The translations under genes and the position numbers were made by a program. A DNA stretch of 64,000 nt from Butyrivibrio sp. MB2005. Lineage in GTDB: Bacteria > Bacillota > Clostridia > Lachnospirales > Lachnospiraceae. Below, one piece after another: positions 34,784 to 43,395 of the stretch (its first letter is position 1; every line of letters begins with the position of its first letter). The DNA is taken from NCBI RefSeq assembly GCF_000424285.1, contig NZ_AUJP01000008.1:178908-242907 (forward strand). Direction: 5' to 3'. Under the pieces are notes generated by a model, which had not been told where the DNA came from, made no database searches, and saw only the letters and a list, made by a program, of their open reading frames with translations.

Positions 34784-34915
34784 CACATTCCAAAAGGAGG
34801 GATATGGCGCTGCATAATCTGCGGCTATGAGTGGGTAGGAGAGCAACTTCCGGATGATTTCATCTGTCCTATCTGCAAGCATCCCAAGGCGGATTTTGAG
34901 AAGATTGTAAAGTGA
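34784..34915 (+). pseudogene. Truncated rubredoxin tail, partial copy of the gene at 45747-46388
   Basis: A start-less frame encodes P-K-G-G-I-W-R-C-I-I-C-G-Y-E-W-V-G-E, continues through C-P-I-C-K-H-P-K-A-D-F-E-K and stops at TGA 34913. It closely matches the last ~43 residues of the flavin reductase-rubredoxin 11.5 kb downstream. Both C-x-x-C pairs are intact, but there is no start codon in frame and the whole flavin domain is absent. Bases 34916-34990 hold only AT-rich leader sequence for the next gene. Confidence 0.7.
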
Positions 34916-34990
34916 CATTTTAACCAAAATATGGTATAAAGAAGGTCTGATTAAAAACAGATTAGTTTTTTGTGAATAAAGGAGATATAC

Positions 34991-36325
34991 ATGGCTACAC
35001 AGGAAGAAGCAAAGAAACAGATACTGGATTTGGTGGCAGATTATGCTAAGACTTATCACAATCAGAACAAGGAGTTCAAGGAGGGAGACCGCATCTCATA
35101 TGCATCTCGTGTATATGATGAGAAGGAGATGGTTAACCTTGTAGACAGTGCTCTTGAGTTCTGGCTTACATCAGGAAGATATACTGATGAATTTGAGAAA
35201 AAGCTTGCAGAGTACTTGGGAGTAAAGCACTGCGCACTCGTTAACTCTGGATCATCAGCTAATCTTGTAGCTTTTATGACACTTACCTCACCTCTTCTTG
35301 GTGATAGAAGGGTTAATAGAGGTGATGAGGTTATAACTGTTGCAGCAGGCTTCCCTACAACTGTAACACCTATCATACAGTATGGCGCGGTTCCGGTGTT
35401 TGTAGATGTTACAATTCCCGGATATAACATAGACGTTAACGAACTTGAGAAGGCTCTTTCCGATAAGACCAAGGCTGTTATGATCGCACATACACTTGGT
35501 AATCCTTTTGATCTTAAGAGTGTTAAGGAGTTCTGTGACAAGCATAACCTCTGGCTTGTTGAGGATAACTGTGATGCCCTTGGTTCTCAGTATGAGATTG
35601 ACGGGGAAAAGAAGTTCACAGGTACCATTGGTGATATCGGAACAAGCAGTTTCTATCCGCCGCACCACATGACTATGGGCGAGGGCGGCGCTGTTTACAC
35701 AGATGATGCGCTTCTTAATAAGATTGCAAGATCTTTCCGTGACTGGGGCCGCGACTGCGTATGTCCTTCAGGCTGCGATAACCTTTGCGGACATCGTTTT
35801 GATAAGCAGTATGGTGAGCTTCCTCTTGGTTATGACCACAAGTATGTTTATTCACACTTTGGTTATAACCTTAAGGCTACTGATCTTCAGGCTTCAATAG
35901 GATGCGCTCAGCTTGATAAGTTCCCAAGCTTCGTAGAGAGAAGAAAATATAACTTCAAGTTCCTTAAGGATCTACTTATTAAGGGTGGTGCTGAGGATAA
36001 GCTTATCCTTCCTGTTGCTACTGAGAATTCAGATCCAAGTTGGTTTGGATTTATCATGACCTGCAAGGAAGGTGTTGACCGTAAGAAGGTTGTTGATTAT
36101 GTTGAGAGTCATGGAATTCAGACACGTATGCTTTTTGCAGGTAATCTTACTAAGCATCCTTGCTTCGATGAGATGAGAGCAAGTGGCGAGGGCTACAGAG
36201 TAGTCGGTGATCTTGCCAATACAGACAAGATTATGGCAAACAGCTTCTGGGTAGGCGTATATCCCGGAATGACAGACGAGAAGCTGTCATATATGGCAAA
36301 GATTATTCTTGAGGCTATTGCATAA
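34991..36325 (+). CDS. rfbH: CDP-4-keto-6-deoxy-D-glucose-3-dehydrase (E1)
   Basis: 444 residues, the usual size. It has an aspartate-aminotransferase fold, but at the position of the PLP lysine it has S-F-Y-P-P-H-H-M-T-M-G-E-G-G: His225/226 replaces Lys, the hallmark of this dehydrase. Cysteines 256, 258, 262 and 266 in D-C-V-C-P-S-G-C-D-N-L-C-G supply the [2Fe-2S] ligands. It uses PMP to remove the 3-hydroxyl of CDP-4-keto-6-deoxyglucose. The E3 reductase partner is not in this window. AAAGGAG precedes ATG 34991, and the gene overlaps the next start by one base. Confidence 0.96.
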   Translation: MATQEEAKKQILDLVADYAKTYHNQNKEFKEGDRISYASRVYDEKEMVNLVDSALEFWLTSGRYTDEFEKKLAEYLGVKHCALVNSGSSANLVAFMTLTSPLLGDRRVNRGDEVITVAAGFPTTVTPIIQYGAVPVFVDVTIPGYNIDVNELEKALSDKTKAVMIAHTLGNPFDLKSVKEFCDKHNLWLVEDNCDALGSQYEIDGEKKFTGTIGDIGTSSFYPPHHMTMGEGGAVYTDDALLNKIARSFRDWGRDCVCPSGCDNLCGHRFDKQYGELPLGYDHKYVYSHFGYNLKATDLQASIGCAQLDKFPSFVERRKYNFKFLKDLLIKGGAEDKLILPVATENSDPSWFGFIMTCKEGVDRKKVVDYVESHGIQTRMLFAGNLTKHPCFDEMRASGEGYRVVGDLANTDKIMANSFWVGVYPGMTDEKLSYMAKIILEAIA

Positions 36326-36843
36326 TGAATTTTATTTGGAAAATAATTGAAACTATAGCAGGAGCGGTTTTCCGCTTCTGCTTTCGCATAATAGGAAAAG
36401 AGTATACGGATTCGGTTCATGAGTCTTTGATGCAGTTTGTAAAGTTCGGAATTGTAGGTGTGAGTAATACGGTGATCTCATATCTTCTGTATACGTTCTC
36501 GCTGTTAGCTATGAGACAGTTCGGACTGTTTGGTGATGTGGATTACCTTGTGGCAACAGTGATTGCATTCATTTTGAGTGTGCTTTGGTCATTTTACTGG
36601 AATAATAAGATGGTCTTTGTTATGGAAGAAGGCCAGAGCAGGAATTTGTGGAAGGCACTTATCAAGACATATATTTCTTATTCTTTTACAGGGCTGTTTT
36701 TGAATAGTATTTTGATGGTGCTTTGGGTACAGGTATTTCATATATCTGAATTTATTGCGCCGATTATTAACTTGCTGATCAGCGTGCCGGTTAATTTTAT
36801 TATCAATAAGTTTTGGGCATTTAAGACGGAAGATAAGAACTAA
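36325..36843 (+). CDS. GtrA-like membrane protein (putative lipid-linked sugar flippase)
   Basis: 172 residues with four membrane helices starting at about residue 37 in L-M-Q-F-V-K-F-G-I-V-G-V-S-N-T, the standard GtrA-family opening. I-I-N-K-F-W-A-F-K ends the domain. GtrA proteins are thought to move undecaprenyl-phosphate sugars across the membrane, and the GtrB-like GT2 gene at 24043 is the natural partner. It starts in the stop codon of rfbH (TAATG overlap) and precedes rfbG by 25 nt, so it sits inside the CDP-sugar gene set. Confidence 0.88.
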   Translation: MNFIWKIIETIAGAVFRFCFRIIGKEYTDSVHESLMQFVKFGIVGVSNTVISYLLYTFSLLAMRQFGLFGDVDYLVATVIAFILSVLWSFYWNNKMVFVMEEGQSRNLWKALIKTYISYSFTGLFLNSILMVLWVQVFHISEFIAPIINLLISVPVNFIINKFWAFKTEDKN

Positions 36844-36868
36844 ATTGTTTTACGAGAGGAGAATGGTG

Positions 36869-37936
36869 ATGGATTTTGGCAGGATGAAGGATTTTTATGG
36901 TGGAAAGAGGGTTTTCCTTACAGGACATACTGGGTTTAAGGGCAGCTGGCTCTCAGTTATGCTGAAGATGATGGGAGCAGAAGTATACGGCTATTCTCTG
37001 GCACCGAATACTGATCCTGATCTTTTTGGAATACTTGGCTTATCTGATGAGATTCACAGCACTATTGGGGATATCAGGGATTTTGAGGCTTTGGAGAAGG
37101 CTTATGTTGAGGCTGATCCTGATGTTGTGCTTCATCTTGCTGCGCAGCCAATTGTTCGCGATTCCTACAAGGATCCGCGTTATACATACGAGACTAACGT
37201 AATGGGTACTGTGAATATTTTAGAGTGCCTTCGTAAGCACCCTGGGGCAGTGAGCTTTCTCAACGTGACTACGGATAAGGTGTATGAGAACAACGACCTT
37301 GAGAACCACGGCTTTAAAGAGGATGAGAAGCTTGATGGATATGATCCATATTCCAATTCCAAGAGCTGCTCTGAGCTTGTGACACATTCCTACAAAAAGT
37401 CATTTTTCTCAGAGGCTGGTTCACCTGCTATTTCTACAGCTCGTGCAGGTAATGTTATTGGTGGAGGAGATTTTGCAAATGACCGTATTGTTCCTGATTG
37501 CGTTCGTGCGACAATAAAGGGTGAGAGCATTATCGTTCGTAATCCCTATTCTACTCGTCCTTATCAGCATGTGCTTGAGCCTCTGGCAGCTTATCTTATG
37601 ATAGCTATGGAGCAGGCTTATGATAAGAAGTATGCAGATTACTACAACATCGGACCTCGCGATGAAGATTGCATAAATACAGGTGATCTCGCTGATTTCT
37701 TTGTAAAGTATTGGGGAGAGCCTGCAAGCTGGAAGAACATGGCTGAAGAAAACGCACCTCATGAAGCAAGCTTCCTTAAGCTAGATTGTGCTAAGGCTCG
37801 TGAGACTTTCGGATGGGAACCTGTTTGGCATGTTGAGGATGCTATCCGTGAAACGGTTGCTTGGTACAAGGCCTGGAATGCTGGTAAGGATATGATGGAG
37901 TTTACTAAGGGACAGATAGAGAGCTTTATTGGATAA
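36869..37936 (+). CDS. rfbG: CDP-glucose 4,6-dehydratase
   Basis: 355 residues of extended SDR type. V-F-L-T-G-H-T-G-F-K-G-S-W is the RfbG-specific N-terminal NAD motif; catalytic residues are in T-T-D-K-V-Y and Y-S-N-S-K. The protein continues through G-N-V-I-G-G-G-D-F and R-P-Y-Q-H-V-L-E-P, also diagnostic. It converts CDP-glucose to CDP-4-keto-6-deoxyglucose for RfbH. I chose ATG 36869 (GAGAGGAG signal seven bases upstream); ATG 36863 and TTG 36845 are in frame but lie in or before the signal. Confidence 0.95.
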   Translation: MDFGRMKDFYGGKRVFLTGHTGFKGSWLSVMLKMMGAEVYGYSLAPNTDPDLFGILGLSDEIHSTIGDIRDFEALEKAYVEADPDVVLHLAAQPIVRDSYKDPRYTYETNVMGTVNILECLRKHPGAVSFLNVTTDKVYENNDLENHGFKEDEKLDGYDPYSNSKSCSELVTHSYKKSFFSEAGSPAISTARAGNVIGGGDFANDRIVPDCVRATIKGESIIVRNPYSTRPYQHVLEPLAAYLMIAMEQAYDKKYADYYNIGPRDEDCINTGDLADFFVKYWGEPASWKNMAEENAPHEASFLKLDCAKARETFGWEPVWHVEDAIRETVAWYKAWNAGKDMMEFTKGQIESFIG

Positions 37937-37939
37937 AAG

Positions 37940-37976
37940 TAGCGCTGTGATAATCACAGCGCTATAATATTTTTTG
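37940..37976 (+). terminator. Rho-independent terminator after rfbG
   Basis: TAGCGCTGTGA and TCACAGCGCTA pair perfectly (11 bp) around a 3-nt loop. An AT-rich stretch with six T follows. This ends the rfbH-gtrA-rfbG unit. Confidence 0.85.
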
Positions 37977-38009
37977 AGACTAATGTAATATTGAGATGCA
38001 GGGATAAGT

Positions 38010-39017
38010 GTGACAGCAAAAGTATCAGTAATAATACCTATTTACAATGGACAAAACTATATAGATGAGATTTTTCGACAGTTGCTATCTCAGACCTATC
38101 AGAATCTGGAAGTGATTTTGGTTGATGATGGATCTGCTGATGATTCTGCCAAAATAATAGAAGAGCACATTAGGTCGTGTGTTTCTAAAAAGGGAACTAA
38201 TGGAATGGTATTTAAGCTTATCAGCCAGCAGAATACTGGGCAGGGCGGTGCCCGTAATCGCGGGATTGATGAAGCAACCGGGGATTATCTTCTTTTCATG
38301 GATCAGGACGACAGGATTAAGGATGACTATATCGAGAAATTACTTGGAGTTGCAGAACGAGAAGTCAGCGATATAGTAATCTCAGGTTATGAGCATGTCA
38401 CTGTTTCTGGTGAAGTCAGGGAACATGTAGAGCTTATAAATAATGCGTGGTGCCGCTTTATGAATATAACTCCATGGGGCAAGATTTACAGGCGTGATTT
38501 TGTAGAGAGAGAGAATATCAGGTTTTTACCTGTGCCTCTTGGGGAGGATATATATTTCAATGTACTAAGCTACTCCCATACTCAGAAGGTGTCATACACT
38601 GATTATGTGGGATATCAGTGGGTGATAAATGATGGATCTGTTTCCAATACAGTTCACAGGGCTGTCAGTGAAGAGTCTCACATTTTAACACTTTTTGATG
38701 CCCTTGCGGGAATGGACGGAGCTGATAAGTGGATGAGGGATGAGCAGTTCGAATTTTTCATGCTTAAGACCGGTATCTTCCACATCCTATATGCGGCGAA
38801 GGGTACAGATGCAAAGGCTCTTATTAGTTATAGAGATGAAGTGTTCAGTTGGCTTAATGAGAAGATGCCGGGGATAGAGAGAAACAGGCTGATTACTTTT
38901 AAGGGACCTGAAGGAGAAAGAAGTAGTGTGGCAAGAGCCATATATATTTATATGAAGCTTAGGCGGATGCATCTTGACGGAGTTTTCCTAAGGATGTTTC
39001 GCATAGGAAGAGGATAG
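38010..39017 (+). CDS. GT2 family glycosyltransferase
   Basis: 335 residues. The GT-A start is V-S-V-I-I-P-I-Y-N-G, with V-D-D-G-S-A-D-D and F-M-D-Q-D-D-R as donor and metal motifs, and G-G-A-R-N-R-G-I in between. The C-terminal ~100 residues are helical and basic without a membrane span. It is a cytoplasmic transferase that adds a sugar to the lipid-linked repeat unit. It uses a GTG start at 38010 with AGGGAT a few bases upstream, and is followed after 3 nt by another GT2 gene. Confidence 0.9.
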   Translation: MTAKVSVIIPIYNGQNYIDEIFRQLLSQTYQNLEVILVDDGSADDSAKIIEEHIRSCVSKKGTNGMVFKLISQQNTGQGGARNRGIDEATGDYLLFMDQDDRIKDDYIEKLLGVAEREVSDIVISGYEHVTVSGEVREHVELINNAWCRFMNITPWGKIYRRDFVERENIRFLPVPLGEDIYFNVLSYSHTQKVSYTDYVGYQWVINDGSVSNTVHRAVSEESHILTLFDALAGMDGADKWMRDEQFEFFMLKTGIFHILYAAKGTDAKALISYRDEVFSWLNEKMPGIERNRLITFKGPEGERSSVARAIYIYMKLRRMHLDGVFLRMFRIGRG

Positions 39018-39020
39018 ATT

Positions 39021-39989
39021 TTGAGTGCTTTTGTAAATGTGCTTATGTGCACATACAATGGAGAAAAGTATATAAGGCAGCAGCTTGATTCAATTTTGAG
39101 CCAAAGCTATCGGGATTTTTGCATATATGTAAGGGATGATGGTTCAACTGATGCTACTGTGGGTATTGTAAGGGACTATGAAAAGGGGAATCCGGGCAAG
39201 GTTGTTTTGGTTGAATCACCAAATCATCTTGGTTATCCCGATTGTTTCTGGGATGTTCTTGCTAGATGCCCTAAGGCGGATTTTTATGCTTTTAGTGATC
39301 AGGATGATGTGTGGCACGAGGATAAACTTTCCAGAGCAGTGGAGAGTTTACAGAAAGAGAATGCTACTGCACGTCCTTTGTTATACATCCATGATTACGA
39401 TAACTGTAATGGCAATCTTGATCTAATAAGTCACCATGTCCTTGGAAGTACAGATATTCTGAATGATTACAGTGTTTTGTATTATACCTATGCATCAGGT
39501 TTTTGTATGGTTATAGATAATACCATGAGAGATATGCTTTTGTCACTGAATCTGATTGGCAAGTCTATGTACCATGACGAATTGTGTATTTGGCTTTCGC
39601 ATTTTCATGGAGATATTTTGTATGATGATAGTGTTCTTACAAAGTATCGCCGTCATGAGTCGACTGTAACCGAGTATGGAAATGGCGTCATGACTCTGAT
39701 TTCTAACTGGCTTCGTCGTGAGATATTCGGCCCTGAGTTTGGGTATAAGTGTAAGCGAATTCGAACCTTCCTTAAGCTTGAGAAGAATCTTATGAATGAT
39801 GACGGCTTTGGTCTGGTTGGGAAGCAGGGTATGAGTAAACGTGTCATGAGGGACTGGTATTTGCTTTCGGGTGGCAAACGGAATCTATATAGATATTTTG
39901 CAAGATTGTTTTATCCTATGCGGCTTCGTCCTTCAGTTGGAGGAGAAGTTGCCCTTAGACTTATGTTTTTGATGAATCGTAAAGGCTAA
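39021..39989 (+). CDS. GT2 family glycosyltransferase, rhamnosyltransferase-like
   Basis: 322 residues. V-L-M-C-T-Y-N-G-E-K-Y-I-R-Q-Q-L-D-S-I begins the GT-A fold, with R-D-D-G-S-T-D and F-S-D-Q-D-D-V-W-H as metal motifs. S-D-Q-D-D-V-W with a preceding S-P-N-H-L-G-Y is the pattern of alpha-rhamnosyl- and similar 6-deoxyhexosyltransferases. A 6-deoxyhexose donor from the gmd pathway or the CDP pathway is therefore possible. TTG 39021 is the likely start, 8 nt after an AGGAAGAGGA signal. Confidence 0.88.
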   Translation: MSAFVNVLMCTYNGEKYIRQQLDSILSQSYRDFCIYVRDDGSTDATVGIVRDYEKGNPGKVVLVESPNHLGYPDCFWDVLARCPKADFYAFSDQDDVWHEDKLSRAVESLQKENATARPLLYIHDYDNCNGNLDLISHHVLGSTDILNDYSVLYYTYASGFCMVIDNTMRDMLLSLNLIGKSMYHDELCIWLSHFHGDILYDDSVLTKYRRHESTVTEYGNGVMTLISNWLRREIFGPEFGYKCKRIRTFLKLEKNLMNDDGFGLVGKQGMSKRVMRDWYLLSGGKRNLYRYFARLFYPMRLRPSVGGEVALRLMFLMNRKG

Positions 39990-40021
39990 TCGCATGGTTT
40001 TAGCATAAATGTGGAGGCTCA

Positions 40022-41578
40022 ATGAAGAGGTTTATTTCTGAAAAAAGATATTCTGTGATATTGTCAGTTGCCATTACGGTTTTACTGTATTACAGCCATG
40101 CTATGTCTACTAATATAGGTATAGATGCTGAACAATTCATTGGTGGCGATTATGGTAAAGAGTGGCTTCTTAATGGGCTTGGCAGATTTGGATTTTATTA
40201 TTCTTCTCGTTTGATCAATATTGGTGGATATAATGTTTATTTAAATGGTCTTCTCTTTTTGATGTTTTTTAGCGCAGCCACCGTTATTTGGTGCTATGTG
40301 CTTGAAAAATTTTCTGGAGGTTGGAATGGCCCGCTATATCCGCTTTTTTCGGCAATCTTTGTTTCTTATCCTATATGGATGAATCAATTCTATTTTTCTC
40401 ATCAGCAGGCCTCCATGACCATTGCTCTGTTTTTGCAGTCAATCTCTTTTGCACTGCTTTTTGATGTTTTAGAGAGTAGATGCAAAAGTAAAACTGTAGT
40501 TGTTAAAGTTGTGATTTCTGTATTGTTCGCTGTTTGGGCTTTTGGAACGTATCAATCCTTTGCAGGAATGCATCTTGCATGTGCTGCAGCTTGTCTTATG
40601 CTTTATCTTGATGTTTTGGCGGAGAAGACAGAAGATCACAAAGAAGTACATAAGGCATTTTGGAAAGCTGTTCTGATCTTCGCAATACATTTTATTGTGA
40701 GCTTTATTATCTATGAAGTGATCCTCAAGGTGTTTAATTGGGGAAGCTCTGATTATTTATCATTTGGATGGGAAACTCAGCCATTTTCAAAGGTGGTAAG
40801 AAGAATCTTTAGGGATCTTCAGAGAGCTCTTTTGGGGCAGCGTACCTACAGTGGCTATATTCTGCTTGCAGGCTTGGTAGTTATTATGTTTATCAGAATT
40901 GTGGATATTGTTAGGGGAGAATGTAAGTTTAAAGGCGCGGCTTTAGTTGATTATTTTCTGATTCTTGTAGGGAACCTTCTTGCCATGATCTCACTTAATA
41001 TAGTTACGGGGAATATTCCTGCTACGAGAGCCAGATTTATGGTCGCTTTTACGACGGCGTTCATTGGAACATACGCTGTAAATCTTGCCTACGAAAAAAG
41101 AGAGCAATTGATAGGGAAGTGCTCCTTTAGCGTGCTTGTGGTAGTTGTTTGTATCTCTTTGTTTATGCAGGTTGGTAAGCTACAGAAACTAATATATACA
41201 AATGATGTTTGTAATAGTCAGCAGTACGAAGTAGGATCGGACCTCGTTAGTCTCATCAAATATAGAGGTGGCTGTGAGAATCCAATGCCTACATTTTTCA
41301 TTGGTAGATGGGAAGCGCCGCTGAATGCTGCATGCGAAAAGAGTGCCCAGATCGGTGAATCCAGTTTTGCATATAGGTATGATGAAAGCGATAAGACGTC
41401 AGGATCAAGAAGGTCGGCGTTATACTTAAATGCTGCTTTTGGAACGGAATTTATTAATGTAGAAGATGAAGCCATGAAGGCAAGAGCGGTAGAGATAGGA
41501 ACTACCTTGGATATGTATCCTTCGGATGGTTGTGTATATGTTGGCGATGACATAATAGTGGTTAAGCTTTCTGAATAA
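40022..41578 (+). CDS. GtrII-like glucosyltransferase membrane protein
   Basis: 518 residues with about ten membrane spans and a soluble C-terminal tail of ~110 residues. The first loop, G-I-D-A-E-Q-F-I-G-G-D-Y-G with W-L-L-N-G-L-G-R-F-G, matches the glucosyl-transferase-II (GtrII) family, which modifies O-antigen-type polymers with a sugar from undecaprenyl phosphate. The GtrB-like and GtrA-like proteins at 24043 and 36325 would supply and flip that donor, completing a Gtr set scattered over 16 kb. ATG 40022 has a GGAGG signal. Confidence 0.75.
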   Translation: MKRFISEKRYSVILSVAITVLLYYSHAMSTNIGIDAEQFIGGDYGKEWLLNGLGRFGFYYSSRLINIGGYNVYLNGLLFLMFFSAATVIWCYVLEKFSGGWNGPLYPLFSAIFVSYPIWMNQFYFSHQQASMTIALFLQSISFALLFDVLESRCKSKTVVVKVVISVLFAVWAFGTYQSFAGMHLACAAACLMLYLDVLAEKTEDHKEVHKAFWKAVLIFAIHFIVSFIIYEVILKVFNWGSSDYLSFGWETQPFSKVVRRIFRDLQRALLGQRTYSGYILLAGLVVIMFIRIVDIVRGECKFKGAALVDYFLILVGNLLAMISLNIVTGNIPATRARFMVAFTTAFIGTYAVNLAYEKREQLIGKCSFSVLVVVVCISLFMQVGKLQKLIYTNDVCNSQQYEVGSDLVSLIKYRGGCENPMPTFFIGRWEAPLNAACEKSAQIGESSFAYRYDESDKTSGSRRSALYLNAAFGTEFINVEDEAMKARAVEIGTTLDMYPSDGCVYVGDDIIVVKLSE

Positions 41579-41592
41579 TTGGGGATTTGCAT

Positions 41593-43227
41593 TTGAATAA
41601 AGCAGGAAGAATTATCATATCTTTGATATTGGGAATTATATATGGAGCTATGTACAGCGTGGGTAAGCATATGACTTCTGCAGGTACGCTTCATGGATTT
41701 AAGGCAGAGATTTTTTCTCTGCTTTTATCTATTGGTGTAGGAGTTGTGGCCTCCTATGTTATTATTGCATTGCTTGATTGGTATAGGGACAGGGCTTTGC
41801 TGGCTGTTGAAGCTGCTTTTAACTGGAAGGTGTTTTTGAGGGACTGGGCGATCATTTTCCTTTGCTGGATTCCTATATGGCTTGCTGCATATCCGGGATT
41901 TTTCTGTTACGACCAAAGCGGGATCTATGATATGTATTTGGCAGGTGAGATTACGGCAAAGCATTCTCCTCTTTTGTATTTCATAATAGGGTTCTTTATT
42001 GATTGCTTTTACAAAATGTCAGGCGACTATAACCTCGGCATTGCAGTATATGTTGTTTTGCAGATGCTTGTAGTGTCATGCTGTCATGCCTATTTGCTTT
42101 CTTTTGTGAGAAGTAGGTTAAGTGGCAGGAAGGTTCTGTGCGCTATTTTGTTGCTATATTATGCATTGTTTCCTGTTATTTCCATGTTTGGGGCGTGCAC
42201 CACAAAGGATGTCTTATTCAGTGCATTTGCAGAAGTTGTGGTAATTCTTGTATGCAAGATTTTGGATTCGCCTGAGACTAACCTTGGATTCGGTAGTGTG
42301 GCGTTATGCTTTTTACTTGTTGCAAGTCTGATGCTCTTGTGTAGAAGGAATGGAATTTATGCCTATGCTTTGGCAATCCCTTTTGCGGTTTTCTTTTGCA
42401 GATCAAAAAGGATCTTCGCAACGCTGCTGTTTGTGGCAGTTTTGTGTATCAATGTGTTCATAGTAAGTTTTGTATATCCACTGTGCCATGTGAAAGCGGA
42501 CAAGGGACTTGATATGTACTGCATTCCTATTCAGCAGCTTGCCAGAGCGTATAACTATGACAATGAAGTTTTTACTGCCGAGCAGAAGGAGCTGATGAAT
42601 AAGGTTTTTAATGAGCATAGCTTGAATAATTACTGCCCTGTTTCTGCTGATAATGCCAAGTATAAATTCAAGACGTCCAAATATTTGAAGAACAAGGCTG
42701 AATATCAGAATTTATGGCTGTCCATTGGAAAAAAGGCTCCTATTACTTATATCGATGCATTTTTGATGAACACGCTATATGCCTGGTACCCGGACAGTGT
42801 TATTGATGGGTATCAGCAGCTTGGTGATGCCTGGGGCTGGGGGCACATGTATTCTGAGACAGAGACTTCGTACTTTTCATGTGACGTTGAGAGCCCGGGA
42901 ACATTTGATTCAAAGCTGCCCTGGCTGTATGATAGATTGTTTTATATATCAAGATACGTTTCGTTCCAGAAGATACCGGTATTATCATGGCTGTTCTCAG
43001 TTGGCGCCATGAACTGGCTTCTGCTTTTTGTGGTAGCATATTTGATTTACAAAAAGGAATTCGATAAGCTTGGAAGTCTTATATATCCTGTGCTGCTTGT
43101 TGCTACGGTTTTGTTTGGTCCAATGGTTCTTGTCAGATACTATTTGGTGAATTTTTACCTTATGGCATTTCTTGTTATGTGTCTTGTTACACCCGGCAGA
43201 AAAGGGACGCAGATAAGATATAAATAA
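41593..43227 (+). CDS. DUF6020-like polytopic membrane protein
   Basis: 544 residues with about twelve hydrophobic helices. W-I-P-I-W-L-A-A-Y-P-G-F-F-C-Y-D-Q, then K-H-S-P-L-L-Y and later C-T-T-K-D-V-L-F parallel the protein at 9587-11254 (W-A-P-W-L-I-A-F-Y-P-G, H-P-P-F, C-V-M-K-D-T-V), so they are paralogues. The conserved loop Asp, His and Lys-Asp suggest a shared catalytic site and a GT-C-like function, by inference. TTG 41593 is preferred (GGGGAT six bases upstream) over TTG 41587. Confidence 0.65.
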   Translation: MNKAGRIIISLILGIIYGAMYSVGKHMTSAGTLHGFKAEIFSLLLSIGVGVVASYVIIALLDWYRDRALLAVEAAFNWKVFLRDWAIIFLCWIPIWLAAYPGFFCYDQSGIYDMYLAGEITAKHSPLLYFIIGFFIDCFYKMSGDYNLGIAVYVVLQMLVVSCCHAYLLSFVRSRLSGRKVLCAILLLYYALFPVISMFGACTTKDVLFSAFAEVVVILVCKILDSPETNLGFGSVALCFLLVASLMLLCRRNGIYAYALAIPFAVFFCRSKRIFATLLFVAVLCINVFIVSFVYPLCHVKADKGLDMYCIPIQQLARAYNYDNEVFTAEQKELMNKVFNEHSLNNYCPVSADNAKYKFKTSKYLKNKAEYQNLWLSIGKKAPITYIDAFLMNTLYAWYPDSVIDGYQQLGDAWGWGHMYSETETSYFSCDVESPGTFDSKLPWLYDRLFYISRYVSFQKIPVLSWLFSVGAMNWLLLFVVAYLIYKKEFDKLGSLIYPVLLVATVLFGPMVLVRYYLVNFYLMAFLVMCLVTPGRKGTQIRYK

Positions 43228-43283
43228 AATGCAAATACTAATATTATTTGTACTTCATGTATTTTATATAATAATTATTTTCG

Positions 43284-43321
43284 CACATTTGCTTAATTTT
43301 CTATGAAATTTAGCAAATGTG
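43284..43321. promoter_or_regulatory. 38-bp imperfect palindrome upstream of the XRE gene
   Basis: CACATTTGCT (43284-43293) is the exact inverse of AGCAAATGTG (43312-43321), and the inner bases are also nearly symmetric (AATTTTC/GAAATTT). It lies ~75 nt before an XRE regulator and ~55 nt after a membrane-protein gene. It could be an operator or a terminator stem (a T-rich stretch follows). No clear promoter pair with 17-nt spacing is visible. Confidence 0.45.
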
Positions 43322-43395
43322 TATTTAATTTTGTCAAGTAGTTGTGTACAATACAAGAGAGGGGTGTTTTGAAAATATAAGGAGACGAAGGATTT

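Noticed and set aside
34940..34975. Hairpin-like TCTG...CAGA element before rfbH
   Set aside because: Only a 4-bp stem; better explained as short direct repeats in AT-rich leader DNA.
35062..35541. 159-codon - strand frame inside rfbH
   Set aside because: Antisense shadow of a strongly supported gene; no motif and no ribosome-binding site.
41218..41694. 158-codon - strand frame near 41.5 kb
   Set aside because: Overlaps the ends of two membrane-protein genes on the + strand; sequence is low-complexity serine/leucine of shadow type.
43331..43352. TTGTCA...TACAAT promoter before the XRE gene
   Set aside because: The boxes are only 10 nt apart, too close for one sigma-A promoter; no better -35 is present at 17 nt.
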